The notes under the pieces are model-generated. The model saw only the letters and a list, made by a program, of their open reading frames with translations, did not search any database and was not told the origin of the DNA. Made by a program: the position numbers and the translations under genes. DNA of 64,000 nucleotides from Nocardia sp. NRRL S-836 (lineage in GTDB: Bacteria > Actinomycetota > Actinomycetes > Mycobacteriales > Pseudonocardiaceae), in the NCBI RefSeq assembly GCF_001279525.1, contig NZ_LGDY01000090.1, forward strand, positions 1-64,000, written 5' to 3'. Within the stretch, counting starts at the first letter, position 1. Each line of letters starts with the position of its first letter. Of this stretch, positions 41,986 to 56,997 are shown piece by piece.

Positions 41986-42294
41986 ATGCAGTGTCCCAAG
42001 TGTCATGCGAACATGCGCACGTTCGACCGCATGGGCGTCCACATCGAGCAGTGCGACGGCTGCCGCGGGGTCTTCCTCGACTACGGCGAGCTCGAGTCCA
42101 TCACGCGCCTCGAGGCCCAGATGCACACGCCGCCGCCGGCCGCCCCGGCGCCTCCGCCCATGGCCTACCCGCAGCCGGTCCAGCCCGCCTGGGGCGCCGC
42201 GCCGCAGGTCCACCACCACCACGGCGGACACGGCGGCTACGGCTACGGCCACCGCAAGCACCACGGCCTCTCGGGCCTGTTCTTCTCCTCCTGA
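41986..42294 (+). CDS. TFIIB-type zinc-ribbon protein with His/Gly-rich tail
   Basis: The 102-residue product starts MQCPKCHANM, has a second CDGC pair (residues 23-26) and the segment GVFLDYGELE, as in the zf-TFIIB family of small bacterial zinc proteins. The C-terminal half is Pro-rich, then His/Gly/Tyr-rich (HHHHGGHGGYGYGHRKHH), possibly a further metal-binding stretch. AGGAGG lies upstream of the ATG. A TAATAT box overlapping the end of the preceding gene could be its promoter -10. Function unknown. Confidence 0.85.
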   Translation: MQCPKCHANMRTFDRMGVHIEQCDGCRGVFLDYGELESITRLEAQMHTPPPAAPAPPPMAYPQPVQPAWGAAPQVHHHHGGHGGYGYGHRKHHGLSGLFFSS

Positions 42295-42312
42295 CCTCGG
42301 TGACCTTTCGCG

Positions 42313-42341
42313 ACGGCCCCGGATCCCTGCTCCGGGGCCGT
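42313..42341 (+). terminator. Terminator after the zinc-ribbon gene
   Basis: Perfect 11-bp stem ACGGCCCCGGA (42313-42323) and TCCGGGGCCGT (42331-42341). Its right arm abuts the promoter of the next gene. Confidence 0.75.
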
Positions 42342-42383
42342 TGACGACTACCGAGAATCAGGGCGATAATCGGTAGTCAACGG
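42338..42383 (+). promoter_or_regulatory. Promoter with spanning inverted repeat (toxin-antitoxin-like operator)
   Basis: TTGACG (42341-42346) and GATAAT (42365-42370) are 18 bp apart. A perfect 9-bp inverted repeat GACTACCGA (42346-42354) / TCGGTAGTC (42370-42378) starts at the last base of the -35 and at the last base of the -10. With one 3-nt gap the arms extend to CCGTTGAC and GTCAACGG. A bound regulator would block polymerase, as in self-repressed toxin-antitoxin operons. Confidence 0.6.
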
Positions 42384-42394
42384 GAGGAGCAGCC

Positions 42395-42841
42395 ATGTCC
42401 GTGGCAACCGAGGCCGCCCAGATCCGGGACCTCTTCGACACCATCGAGGAGATCGAGTCCGTCGCGTCCTCCCTGGCAGCCGACGACGAACGGCGCCGCA
42501 AGCTGGACGGCGTGGTGGCACGAACCCTGCGCCAAGCCCCGCCCGTGCGACCGGTGGTGGCTGGCGAACTGCTCGATATGACCGAGAAGACCGTGAAGGC
42601 GTGGGCCCGCGAGGGCGTGCTGGCCATCCACAGCCAGGAACCGCGCATGCTCCTCGACACCGTGCGCCTGCACGAGGTCCTCCACCTGGTCTCCGACCTC
42701 CGCCGCGCCGGCAAGACCCGCGGCCTGCTGGACGAAGTCCACCGCCGCCTCAGCGACCGGTCACTGCTCGAACGCACCGACCTCGCCGCATCCCTCGACG
42801 AGATGCGCAGCGGCAGGGGACGCGTGGTCCGCCCGGCCTGA
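42395..42841 (+). CDS. MerR/excisionase-type HTH protein, putative antitoxin
   Basis: The 148-residue product has a helix-turn-helix at about residues 51-80 (VRPVVAGELLDMTEKTVKAWAREGVL) of the excisionase/MerR type. It is flanked by a helical N-terminal part and a charged C-terminal part. GGGAGGA precedes the ATG. The next gene begins 5 nt after its stop and looks like a RelE-fold toxin. Expected to bind the inverted repeat at 42346-42378 and repress its own promoter. Antitoxin role is inferred from layout. Confidence 0.65.
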   Translation: MSVATEAAQIRDLFDTIEEIESVASSLAADDERRRKLDGVVARTLRQAPPVRPVVAGELLDMTEKTVKAWAREGVLAIHSQEPRMLLDTVRLHEVLHLVSDLRRAGKTRGLLDEVHRRLSDRSLLERTDLAASLDEMRSGRGRVVRPA

Positions 42842-42846
42842 TCACG

Positions 42847-43284
42847 TTGCTCCAGGTCGTAGAAACCCACACCGCCCACGCCCAGGCCGCCGGCCTCCGC
42901 GGCCGCGCCCGCATCGCCTACGAGCGCTTCCTGGACGAGCTGGCCCACTCGGGCTGCGCCGCCCTCGGCTACCGCGTCACCGGCCCGGACCCGCTCCCCC
43001 GCCTGTGCGTGAAGCACCTCCGCGGCGCCGACCGGGTCGTTGTCGCCTTCCCCTCCCCCGACGTCGTCTGGGTCCTGCTCGTCGGCCCCCACGACGACGA
43101 CCCCGGCCTCGACCTCTACGAGGTCCTGTACGAGATGGCCGGCGTCCGTCCCCGCCTGTCGGAGAAGCGCACCAAACCCCGCTGCTGCACCGACGAGTCC
43201 GGTGTCCCACCCCTGGTCGACGAGCACCTGGTGGACGACCTCGTCCTCCGCGCCCGCGCCCTGGCCCGCGCCCGCCGCCGCTGA
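42847..43284 (+). CDS. Putative RelE/ParE-like toxin partner
   Basis: The 145-residue product reads like a RelE-fold protein: a helical N-terminus (ARIAYERFLDEL), then VKHLRGADRVVVAFPSPDVVWVLLVGPHDDDPGLDLYEVL in segments, matching the beta-hairpins of such toxins. Catalytic residues of named families cannot be assigned by eye. Its tail has CC in RTKPRCCTD. The TTG at 42847 is the first plausible start after the antitoxin stop and has no Shine-Dalgarno, so translation would be coupled. An alternative is a non-toxic relative. Confidence 0.5.
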   Translation: MLQVVETHTAHAQAAGLRGRARIAYERFLDELAHSGCAALGYRVTGPDPLPRLCVKHLRGADRVVVAFPSPDVVWVLLVGPHDDDPGLDLYEVLYEMAGVRPRLSEKRTKPRCCTDESGVPPLVDEHLVDDLVLRARALARARRR

Positions 43285-43315
43285 CCCTCGCCCGCCCTCC
43301 TCCCGTGACCCTACC

Positions 43316-43356
43316 GACAAGAAAAGTTGTCAAGACAGCTCTTGTTGTCCTACGCT
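43316..43356 (+). promoter_or_regulatory. DUF4287 gene promoter with palindrome in the spacer
   Basis: TTGTCA (43327-43332) and TACGCT (43351-43356) are 18 bp apart. A palindrome CAAGA-N4-TCTTG (43331-43344) fills most of the spacer. GACAA-N6-TTGTC (43316-43331) overlaps the -35. This looks like a repressor site. Confidence 0.5.
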
Positions 43357-43385
43357 TCCGGCAACACGGACGAACGGAGACGGCG

Positions 43386-43667
43386 ATGTCCTTCCAGGCC
43401 TACCTCGACGGCGCGGAGAAGAAGACCGGCAAGACCCCGGCCGAACTGCTGGCGGCGGCCGCCGAGCGCGGGTACGACGGCACGACCAAGGCGGGTGTGT
43501 TCCTGGAGTGGCTGAAGACCGACTACGACCTGGGCCGCGGACACGGGATGGCGCTGTACCACGTGCTGAAGAACGGCGTGCAGATCAGCGAGAAGCACGT
43601 GGGCAGCACGGGCAGTCACCGCGACGACTCCGCCACACTTCGTCTGGACGGAATCGCACACCGCTGA
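43386..43667 (+). CDS. DUF4287-domain protein
   Basis: The 93-residue product begins SFQAYLDGAEKKTGKTPAELL and contains KAGVFLEWLKTDYDLGRGHGMALYHVLKNG in segments, matching the small DUF4287 domain of unknown function. GGAG lies 8 nt before the ATG. It follows the toxin-antitoxin-like pair but has its own promoter. Confidence 0.85.
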   Translation: MSFQAYLDGAEKKTGKTPAELLAAAAERGYDGTTKAGVFLEWLKTDYDLGRGHGMALYHVLKNGVQISEKHVGSTGSHRDDSATLRLDGIAHR

Positions 43668-43692
43668 AAGCAAACGTTCTGTCACGTATATT
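43664..43692 (+). promoter_or_regulatory. Candidate DUF418 gene promoter
   Basis: TATATT (43687-43692) with CTGAAA (43664-43669) 17 bp upstream; weak -35. It would give a leader of about 40 nt before the ATG at 43739. Confidence 0.35.
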
Positions 43693-43738
43693 CCCTGGTC
43701 AAGCACCGCGCTGGTGCTATCAGATCCTGGGGATTCAG

Positions 43739-44863
43739 ATGCAGACAGTGAGCAAGCGGTCACTGGCGCCCGACCTCGCGCGTGGCGTGATGTTGATGCT
43801 GATCGCGCTTTCGCACGCGCACCAGTTCATCCGCGGCCACCCGACCACCCACCGCAACTACCCGACGGACGGCAGCACCCTCGACCTGGCCGTGTCGGGT
43901 CTGCAGATGCTGACCGTCGACGGGCAGCCGCTGCCGCTGTTCGCGGCGTTGTTCGGGTACGGACTGGTGCAGCTGGCGGGCCGGCAGCCCACGTGGCCCG
44001 CAGCGCGCTGGACGGTCGTCAAGCGCTGCTTCTGGATGATCGTCCTGGGTGCGCTCCACGCCCACTTCCTGTTCGAAGCCGACATCCTCGGCACCTACGG
44101 CGTTCTGGGCCTGGTCCTCGTCAGCACGATGGTCTGGCGCGACCAGTCCCTGCTGGCACTCGCCGGCGGGTGGATGGCGGTGTACCTGACCTACGTCGTG
44201 CTGTCCGCGTTCCAGGTCATCAAGGTCGACGGCGTGCTGCCGGAGGGACTCCCGACCTGGGGGCTGCACTCGGTGGTCTGGCCGGCGGCGGTGCTGATCC
44301 CGGTGGTCCTGGGCATGTGGGCCGCCCGCCACAAGATGCTCATGGAGCCGGAACGGCACGTGCGGTTCCTGCGCAACACGGCCATCTTCGGCATCGGCTT
44401 CATGATCGTCGGCGGCCTGCCGCTCTCCCTGGTCGTCGCGCAGGTGATCGACGGCGTCCCGATGCCACTCGTCATCCTGCACACCCTCAGCGTGCTTCCC
44501 GGCGGCCTCGGCTACGCGGCGCTGATGGGCTACATCGCGGCCAAGGTGAAGAAGCCGGGCCTGGTGATGGTGGCCATCGCCGCAACCGGTGAACGTTCGC
44601 TGACCAACTACATCCTGCAGTCCGTGTCGTGGACCCTGGTGTTCACGATCGGCGGCCTCGGGTACGAGATCGGCGTCGCCCAGGCATCGCTCGTCGGCCT
44701 CTGCACCTGGCTCGCCACGGTCATCCTGTCGCTGGGCATGCACCTCGCGGGCATCCGCGGGCCGCTGGAGGTACTGCTGCGCTTCCTGACGTACGGACGG
44801 CGCAAGAAGAAGCCACGCCCCCAGGCCCAACCACCCCGGGCAATGGCAGACCAGCTCAGCTAG
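43739..44863 (+). CDS. DUF418 family polytopic membrane protein
   Basis: The 374-residue product has about nine hydrophobic segments. The N-terminal block LAPDLARGVMLMLIALSHAH, the QPLPLFAALFGYGL segment and a C-terminal GERSLTNYILQS block are the signature of DUF418 proteins (related to acyltransferase-type membrane proteins). The function of the family is not established. The C-terminus is Lys/Arg/Pro-rich and cytosolic. The ATG at 43739 follows GGGG; a GTG three codons later is possible. Confidence 0.85.
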   Translation: MQTVSKRSLAPDLARGVMLMLIALSHAHQFIRGHPTTHRNYPTDGSTLDLAVSGLQMLTVDGQPLPLFAALFGYGLVQLAGRQPTWPAARWTVVKRCFWMIVLGALHAHFLFEADILGTYGVLGLVLVSTMVWRDQSLLALAGGWMAVYLTYVVLSAFQVIKVDGVLPEGLPTWGLHSVVWPAAVLIPVVLGMWAARHKMLMEPERHVRFLRNTAIFGIGFMIVGGLPLSLVVAQVIDGVPMPLVILHTLSVLPGGLGYAALMGYIAAKVKKPGLVMVAIAATGERSLTNYILQSVSWTLVFTIGGLGYEIGVAQASLVGLCTWLATVILSLGMHLAGIRGPLEVLLRFLTYGRRKKKPRPQAQPPRAMADQLS

Positions 44864-44877
44864 CCGGCACAGGTCAC

Positions 44878-44903
44878 TCGGAGCGAGCGAAGCGCGGCGT
44901 TTC
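44878..44903. repeat. Dispersed GAGCGAAGCG element, fourth copy
   Basis: GAGCGAAGCGCGGCGTTTC here matches the third copy at 16298-16318 (GAGCGAAGCGAGGCGTTTC) at all but one base. Both lie in gene-poor sequence downstream of a gene. Confidence 0.6.
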
Positions 44904-44947
44904 CCACTCGCCATCCCTATCTGGTCAACCACCCACACGAACAGAAA

Positions 44948-44979
44948 ACGGCCCCCGGAGCCGAAGCTCCAGGGGCCGT
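44948..44979. terminator. Bidirectional terminator between DUF418 gene and rpoC
   Basis: ACGGCCCC (44948-44955) pairs with GGGGCCGT (44972-44979), extended by GGAG/CTCC, with an AAAA run on the left. It serves both convergent genes. Confidence 0.75.
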
Positions 44980-44994
44980 TCTCACACCTCAGAC

Positions 44995-48891
<3,897 letters not shown>

Positions 48892-48944
48892 GTCTACTCT
48901 CTTCCCCTTTTTAGATCGGTGGCAAAGGAGCTGGTCTGAAGGCC

Positions 48945-48977
48945 GGTGAAGGGGACGCGGGAGGCATCCCCCTCACC
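48945..48977 (-). other. Hairpin between rpoB and rpoC
   Basis: GGTGAAGGGG (48945-48954) pairs with CCCCCTCACC (48968-48977) with one mismatch and a 13-nt loop. Possibly an mRNA processing site. Confidence 0.35.
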
Positions 48978-48991
48978 GACCGGCGAGGTGA

Positions 48992-52477
<3,486 letters not shown>

Positions 52478-53112
52478 GATGCGTCCTTCCAGGGACAAAT
52501 AGCTGGCTAGAGCGAACTAGCACGGCTGTCTAGGGTGCGGCGCTGCTCGACTAATCCACGCTCTCGGCGAAGGGCAAGCGGAAAATGGGCAGCGCAAAGG
52601 GGCAGTCTAGCCACACGCACGGCGACTGTCGAGAGGCACCTGGAAGGACCCTCCTCTTGCTCACCGACAGAGTGACCCTGCATGAGCGCGCAGTCAAGAT
52701 GTCGAGCGCTTATCCACTCTCTGGATGGAGCGGCGTTTACCGACTGTCATCCAGCTGACCTGCACAAACACGTGTGCGGCCGACTTGGTGGGAAGTTGAC
52801 GGCCTCCAGCGTTCTCACAGAGCGCCACGAGAAGCCGTGTGACCGAGATCACGCGTGTCAGGTCTGGCGAGGGGGTGTTCGAGGTGCTTCCAAGGCCTTT
52901 TCGCGGGTCCTCGGAGGGTGTTGATCTTACTCCAAGGCCGGTGAGCGTTTGGCACCGACCGTCCGGCGGGTACGTGGGTGCCGGCGAAGGGTTGGCGCGG
53001 CCCTCCCGGGACGGCTGCCGGCGGGTGCACGCCGGGGAGCTTTCGTACTCCAGAAGCGCACGCGGGGTCCTCGTGTGACCGGGGAAGGGAACGTGGGAGT
53101 CCCGTGGGGTCG
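52478..53112. other. rpoB leader and gap to the Mce operon
   Basis: About 635 bases without a gene. It holds the rpoB promoter (52604-52632) and a leader of about 120 nt. The remaining part (52633-53112) lies downstream of the last Mce gene and shows only short imperfect inverted repeats. I saw no clear terminator for the Mce operon. Confidence 0.45.
52604..52632 (-). promoter_or_regulatory. rpoB promoter
   Basis: On the minus strand TCGACA (52627-52632) and TAGACT (52604-52609) are 17 bp apart, with 5/6 match to the -35 consensus and a TANNNT -10. A start near 52597 gives a leader of about 120 nt before rpoB. Confidence 0.6.
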
Positions 53113-54069
53113 TCAGCAGCCCTGGAGTTGGCGGTCCTGGTCGGCGGTCGCGCCGAACATCTTCAGGTTGTCGATCTTCCAGCGGCCGCCGTCGGACACC
53201 GCGCCGACCTGGAGCATGGCGGTGCCGCCGCCGGACTGGTTGTCGGTGGTGCGGGTGGTGACCTGGTCGGCGAAGACCAGGACGGTGGCGCGGCCGTCGC
53301 GCAGGGACGAGACGGCGGAGGAGACGACGCGCACGGTCACGACCAGCTTCTGCTGCGGCGCGATCTCGCGGACCGGGCCGAAGACGGCGTTGTACTGGCA
53401 GAGCGCCCTGCCGGTGAGCAGCTCCTTCGCGGCCTTCTCGGTGGCGGTGACGTCGGCGAAGTTGTACGAGAACGACTTCTCGACGGCCTCGCGGACCTGG
53501 CCGTTCACCGCGGAGGTGGTGGCGGAGTCCACGAGGGCGGCGTCGTAGGTCACGGACCTGGACTTCGCCAGGAAGAACGTGCCGAGGCCCGCGAACACCA
53601 CCGCGACCACGAGCAGCGCCACCGGCACCAGCCAGCCCGGCAGCGCCCAGCCCTCGGCGGTGGCTCCGCCCGCGGCGACCGGTTCGGCGACCGCGGCCGT
53701 GGCACCGGGCGACGGCTTCGGCGCCGGCTCGGGCCTGGGCTTCGCGGCCTTCGACTCGGCCGACGGCGGCCAGTCCAGCGCCTCCGCGGCTTTCGGCGCG
53801 GCGCCGCCGGTGTCCTCGGCGTCGTCTTCGGTGGCGTCCGCAGGAGCCTCCGCGGGAACGTCCGCGGGAACCTCCGCCGGGGCCTTCGACGTGCTCTCAG
53901 GAGCCTCGACGGCCTCGGAACCGGCCGTCTCCTCCACCTCGACGGCCTCGGGCGTCACAGCCGCCTCAGGAGCCTCGGCCGCGGCACCGGAACGGCGGTT
54001 CAGACCGGCCACGCGCGGACGGCCGCCGGCGGGCGGCGTGGGGATGGGGCGGCGGCGGGATGGAGGCAC
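53113..54069 (-). CDS. Mce-associated membrane protein (Mam) with acidic Pro/Ala tail
   Basis: The 318-residue product has a long cytosolic part rich in Ala, Pro and Glu (about residues 1-140). One transmembrane helix follows (WLVPVALLVVAVVFAGLG), then an external domain of the Mce-associated type (YDAALVDSATTSAVNGQ to QLQGC). Such proteins stabilise Mce complexes in mycobacteria. The GTG at 54069 is preferred because GGACGAG lies 5 nt upstream; TTG 54087 and GTG 54075 are possible. Last gene of the Mce operon. Confidence 0.8.
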   Translation of the reverse strand: MPPSRRRPIPTPPAGGRPRVAGLNRRSGAAAEAPEAAVTPEAVEVEETAGSEAVEAPESTSKAPAEVPADVPAEAPADATEDDAEDTGGAAPKAAEALDWPPSAESKAAKPRPEPAPKPSPGATAAVAEPVAAGGATAEGWALPGWLVPVALLVVAVVFAGLGTFFLAKSRSVTYDAALVDSATTSAVNGQVREAVEKSFSYNFADVTATEKAAKELLTGRALCQYNAVFGPVREIAPQQKLVVTVRVVSSAVSSLRDGRATVLVFADQVTTRTTDNQSGGGTAMLQVGAVSDGGRWKIDNLKMFGATADQDRQLQGC

Positions 54070-54098
54070 GTGCACTCGTCCAATCAACTCTGGCCGGA

Positions 54099-54614
54099 TC
54101 AGACGCCGGCCCGCAGCGGGCCCAGCTGGCTCAGCTTCCAGCCGTCGTCCGTGCGCGTGAGCTTGGTCAGGTACCGGTTGATCTTGGTGACCGGCTGGCC
54201 GCCGTCGGGGGTCACGGTGCTCTCGACCACGGCGATCAGCTCGGCGGTGCCCGCGCGGTCGTCGAGCTCGGAGACCGCGGCGTCGAGGACCTTCGAGGTC
54301 GTCACCGACTTCGCGTCGACGAGCTGCTTCTTGCGCGAGTCCTTGTCCTTGTCGATCTCCGCGCGCAGCTCGCCGGTCGACGAGCTCAGCCAGCGCTGCA
54401 GGTCCTCGTCGACCTTGCGGTAGTCGAGCGTCAGGAAGTTCGTGATGCCGACCTCGCCCGCCCGCCGCGCCTCGTCGCGCGCCGAGGCGAACGACGACTC
54501 CGACGAGTGGGCCGCCGAGTACCAGGCGACGCCGGAGTAGGCGGCGAACCCGAAGCTCAGCACCGCGAGGACCGCCGCGACGGCCAGGAACGTCCTGGCG
54601 GTGAAGATCCGCAC
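54099..54614 (-). CDS. Mce-associated membrane protein (Mam)
   Basis: The 171-residue product from GTG 54614 (overlapping the mceF stop as TAGTG) has an N-terminal transmembrane helix (FLAVAAVLAVLSFGFAAYSG). A soluble external domain contains TNFLTLDYRKVDEDLQRWL, the signature region of Mam proteins, and ends with the GWKLSQLGPL beta-strand segment. Expected partner of the MCE proteins. Confidence 0.85.
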   Translation of the reverse strand: MRIFTARTFLAVAAVLAVLSFGFAAYSGVAWYSAAHSSESSFASARDEARRAGEVGITNFLTLDYRKVDEDLQRWLSSSTGELRAEIDKDKDSRKKQLVDAKSVTTSKVLDAAVSELDDRAGTAELIAVVESTVTPDGGQPVTKINRYLTKLTRTDDGWKLSQLGPLRAGV

Positions 54615-55840
54615 TACCTCTTCCCCTCTGGCAGGCCCAGCAGCTGGCCCAGCGACGTCAGCAGCGGCACCTCCGGCGCGGTGTTCTGCGTTCCGGTGGT
54701 CGGCTCCAGGCCGGGCTGGGTCACGGCGGTGCCGACCGGCGTCCCGCCGTACGGAGCATTCTGCGACCCGCGCACCGAGGTGGCACTTCCGGGCGCGAGG
54801 GCGCAGTAGGCCTGCGTGTTCAACGGTGCCGGCGAGGTGTCGTTGCCCGGCCGGATCCGCGTGCCCTCGTACCCGACCGTGCACGGCATCGGGTCGAACA
54901 CGTTCAACGCCAGCCCGAAGTGCGCCGACCCGTCACCCGGCGCCACGGTGAAACCACCGCCCACGGCGATCGGGTACGTCACGGCGATCTGCTCCAGCCC
55001 GTCGCGCCGCGTGACCAGGATGTTCGAGGTGGTCAGCAGGTTCGCGAACACCACGCCGAGGTTCGGCCCGCTCTCCCGCAGCAGCGCCGACACCTGCTCG
55101 GACGCCGGCGGCACGGCCACGATCAACCGCCGCAGGTCGCCGTCGGAGGCCTTGAGCTGCTCGGCGAGCAACCGCAGGTCACCGCTGAACGACCGGATGG
55201 CGCCACCGGACGCGGCCTGCGTGGCCAGCACGATCCGCCCGTCCTTGAGCAGCTGCGTGGTCTGCGGCAGGTGCTCGCGCGCCGCGGCCGTGAACGCCGC
55301 GGTGTTGTCGATCAGCACCTGCAGGTCGCCGCCCGTGCCGTTGAACGCCGTGTGCAGCTCGTCGACCACGACCTTCAGCGAGTCCGTCGGCACCGAGGTG
55401 GCGAACGCGTCGAGGTTGGTCAGCAGCCCGTCCACCGGCGGCGGCGTCTTGGTCGCCGACCGCGGGATCACCGACCCGGCCTCCAGGTAGGGCCCGGAGT
55501 CGGTCCGCGGCCGCAGGTCCACGTACTGCTCGCCGACCGCGGACCGGTTCGCGACGACGGCCTCGGTCGCCGCCGGCACCCGCGGTGCGTCGGCGTTGAG
55601 CTCCAGGTCGGCCTCGACGCCGTCGGCGGTCAGCCGCAGCTGCCCGACCCGGCCGATCGTGACGCCGCGGTAGGTGACCTCGGCGTTGGAGAAGATGCCG
55701 CCGGAGTCGGCGAGCTGCATCGTCACGACCGTGGCCGACGACCGGAAGAGGCCGACGTAGTTCGCGCTGACGTACGAGATGCCCAGCAGCGCGACCAGCA
55801 CGAACGCCACGACCTTGAGCTTGGTGCCCCTGGTGATCAC
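54614..55840 (-). CDS. mceF: MCE family protein MceF
   Basis: The 408-residue product has an N-terminal membrane helix (VVAFVLVALLGISYV) and an MCE domain (about residues 38-115, IFSNAEVTYRGVTIGRVGQL). A helical region and a C-terminal domain with CTVGYEGTRIRP follow. Sixth MCE protein of the set; together they form the shaft carrying lipid from the outer layer to the YrbE permease. Its GTG/ATG start overlaps the mceE stop by 4 nt. Confidence 0.9.
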   Translation of the reverse strand: MITRGTKLKVVAFVLVALLGISYVSANYVGLFRSSATVVTMQLADSGGIFSNAEVTYRGVTIGRVGQLRLTADGVEADLELNADAPRVPAATEAVVANRSAVGEQYVDLRPRTDSGPYLEAGSVIPRSATKTPPPVDGLLTNLDAFATSVPTDSLKVVVDELHTAFNGTGGDLQVLIDNTAAFTAAAREHLPQTTQLLKDGRIVLATQAASGGAIRSFSGDLRLLAEQLKASDGDLRRLIVAVPPASEQVSALLRESGPNLGVVFANLLTTSNILVTRRDGLEQIAVTYPIAVGGGFTVAPGDGSAHFGLALNVFDPMPCTVGYEGTRIRPGNDTSPAPLNTQAYCALAPGSATSVRGSQNAPYGGTPVGTAVTQPGLEPTTGTQNTAPEVPLLTSLGQLLGLPEGKR

Positions 55841-56997
55841 TTGCGTCCACCTCCCAGCAGGCCGCCGAGGATGTCACCGAGTCCCGACCCGGTGCCCTGG
55901 CCGATGCCGGGCAGCGGGAGGTTCGGCAACGGCAGCGGGGTGCCCTGGCTCGGGGGCAGGATCCCGTCGAGCGGGGTCTGCCGCGACCGGCCGAGGTTGT
56001 CGAGGACGTTGCCCAGGTTGAGGTCGAGGTCGATGAACGCGTTGGTGTAGTCGCCCTTGATGCCGTCGACCGCCGCGTCCGGGAACGGGTAGGTCAGCAT
56101 CAGCTCCAGCGCCTTCGGCAGGTTCTGCCCCGACTCCACGAGCTTGGTCAGGGTCGGTTGCAACGCCTTCAGGTCGGCCACGATGTCGTCGCGGCTGCGG
56201 TTGACCGTGTCCACCGCGACGTCGGAGAGCTTGTTCAACGACTGCAGCAGCGTCACGAGCTGCGTGCGCTGCTCGGCCAGCACCTTCAGGCCCGGCTCCA
56301 GGTCGGTCAGCGCGACGGTGATCTTGTCCCGCTGCTGCGCGAGCGTCCCGGCCAGCCGGTTCATCGAGTCGAGCGCACGGACGATCTCCGCCTTGTGCTT
56401 GTCCAGCTCCCCCACGAACGTGTCGAGGTTGCCCAGCAGTGACCTGATCTCCTGCTCGTTGCCCTCGAACGTCGCGTTGAGCTCCTTGGTGATGTTCTGC
56501 AGCTGCGCGACACCACCGCCGTTGAGCAGCAACGACAACGCGCCGAAGACCTCTTCGACCTCGGGGTTGCGGTTGGTCTTCTCGATCGGGATCACCGAGC
56601 CGTCCGCCAGCTTCCCGGCGGCCGGTTGCGCCTGGTCGTCCTTCGCGGGCTTGCCGAGCTCGACGAACTTCTCGCCCAGCAACGCCGACTGGCGCAGGTT
56701 CGCGTACGCGGTGGCCGGGAGCTGCACGTCGCCGTTGACGAGCAGCGTGACCTCGGCGGTCCAGCCGTCGGGAGCGAGGTCGATGCGCTCCACCCGGCCG
56801 ACCGGCACGTCGTTGACCTTCACGCCCGCCTGCGGAACCAGATCCAGCACGTCCTTGAAGTGCGCCTTCACCCGGTACGGGTGGTCGCCCACGTCCGCGC
56901 CACCGGGCAGCGGCATGTTGTAGACGCCGTCGAACCCGCCGGAACCGCAGCCGGCGACCAGCACCAGCGCGGAGAGGGCCAGAGCGAGCCTCTTCAC
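55837..56997 (-). CDS. mceE: MCE family lipoprotein MceE
   Basis: The 386-residue product from GTG 56997 has a lipobox VAGC (Cys17), the mark of the fifth MCE protein (Lpr type). An MCE domain follows (VKAHFKDVLDLVPQAGVKVNDVPVGRVERI in segments), then coiled-coil helices and a Pro/Gly-rich tail. GTGA overlap with mceD. The open frame extends 40 codons upstream, but only this start gives a lipoprotein signal. Confidence 0.92.
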   Translation of the reverse strand: MKRLALALSALVLVAGCGSGGFDGVYNMPLPGGADVGDHPYRVKAHFKDVLDLVPQAGVKVNDVPVGRVERIDLAPDGWTAEVTLLVNGDVQLPATAYANLRQSALLGEKFVELGKPAKDDQAQPAAGKLADGSVIPIEKTNRNPEVEEVFGALSLLLNGGGVAQLQNITKELNATFEGNEQEIRSLLGNLDTFVGELDKHKAEIVRALDSMNRLAGTLAQQRDKITVALTDLEPGLKVLAEQRTQLVTLLQSLNKLSDVAVDTVNRSRDDIVADLKALQPTLTKLVESGQNLPKALELMLTYPFPDAAVDGIKGDYTNAFIDLDLNLGNVLDNLGRSRQTPLDGILPPSQGTPLPLPNLPLPGIGQGTGSGLGDILGGLLGGGRK

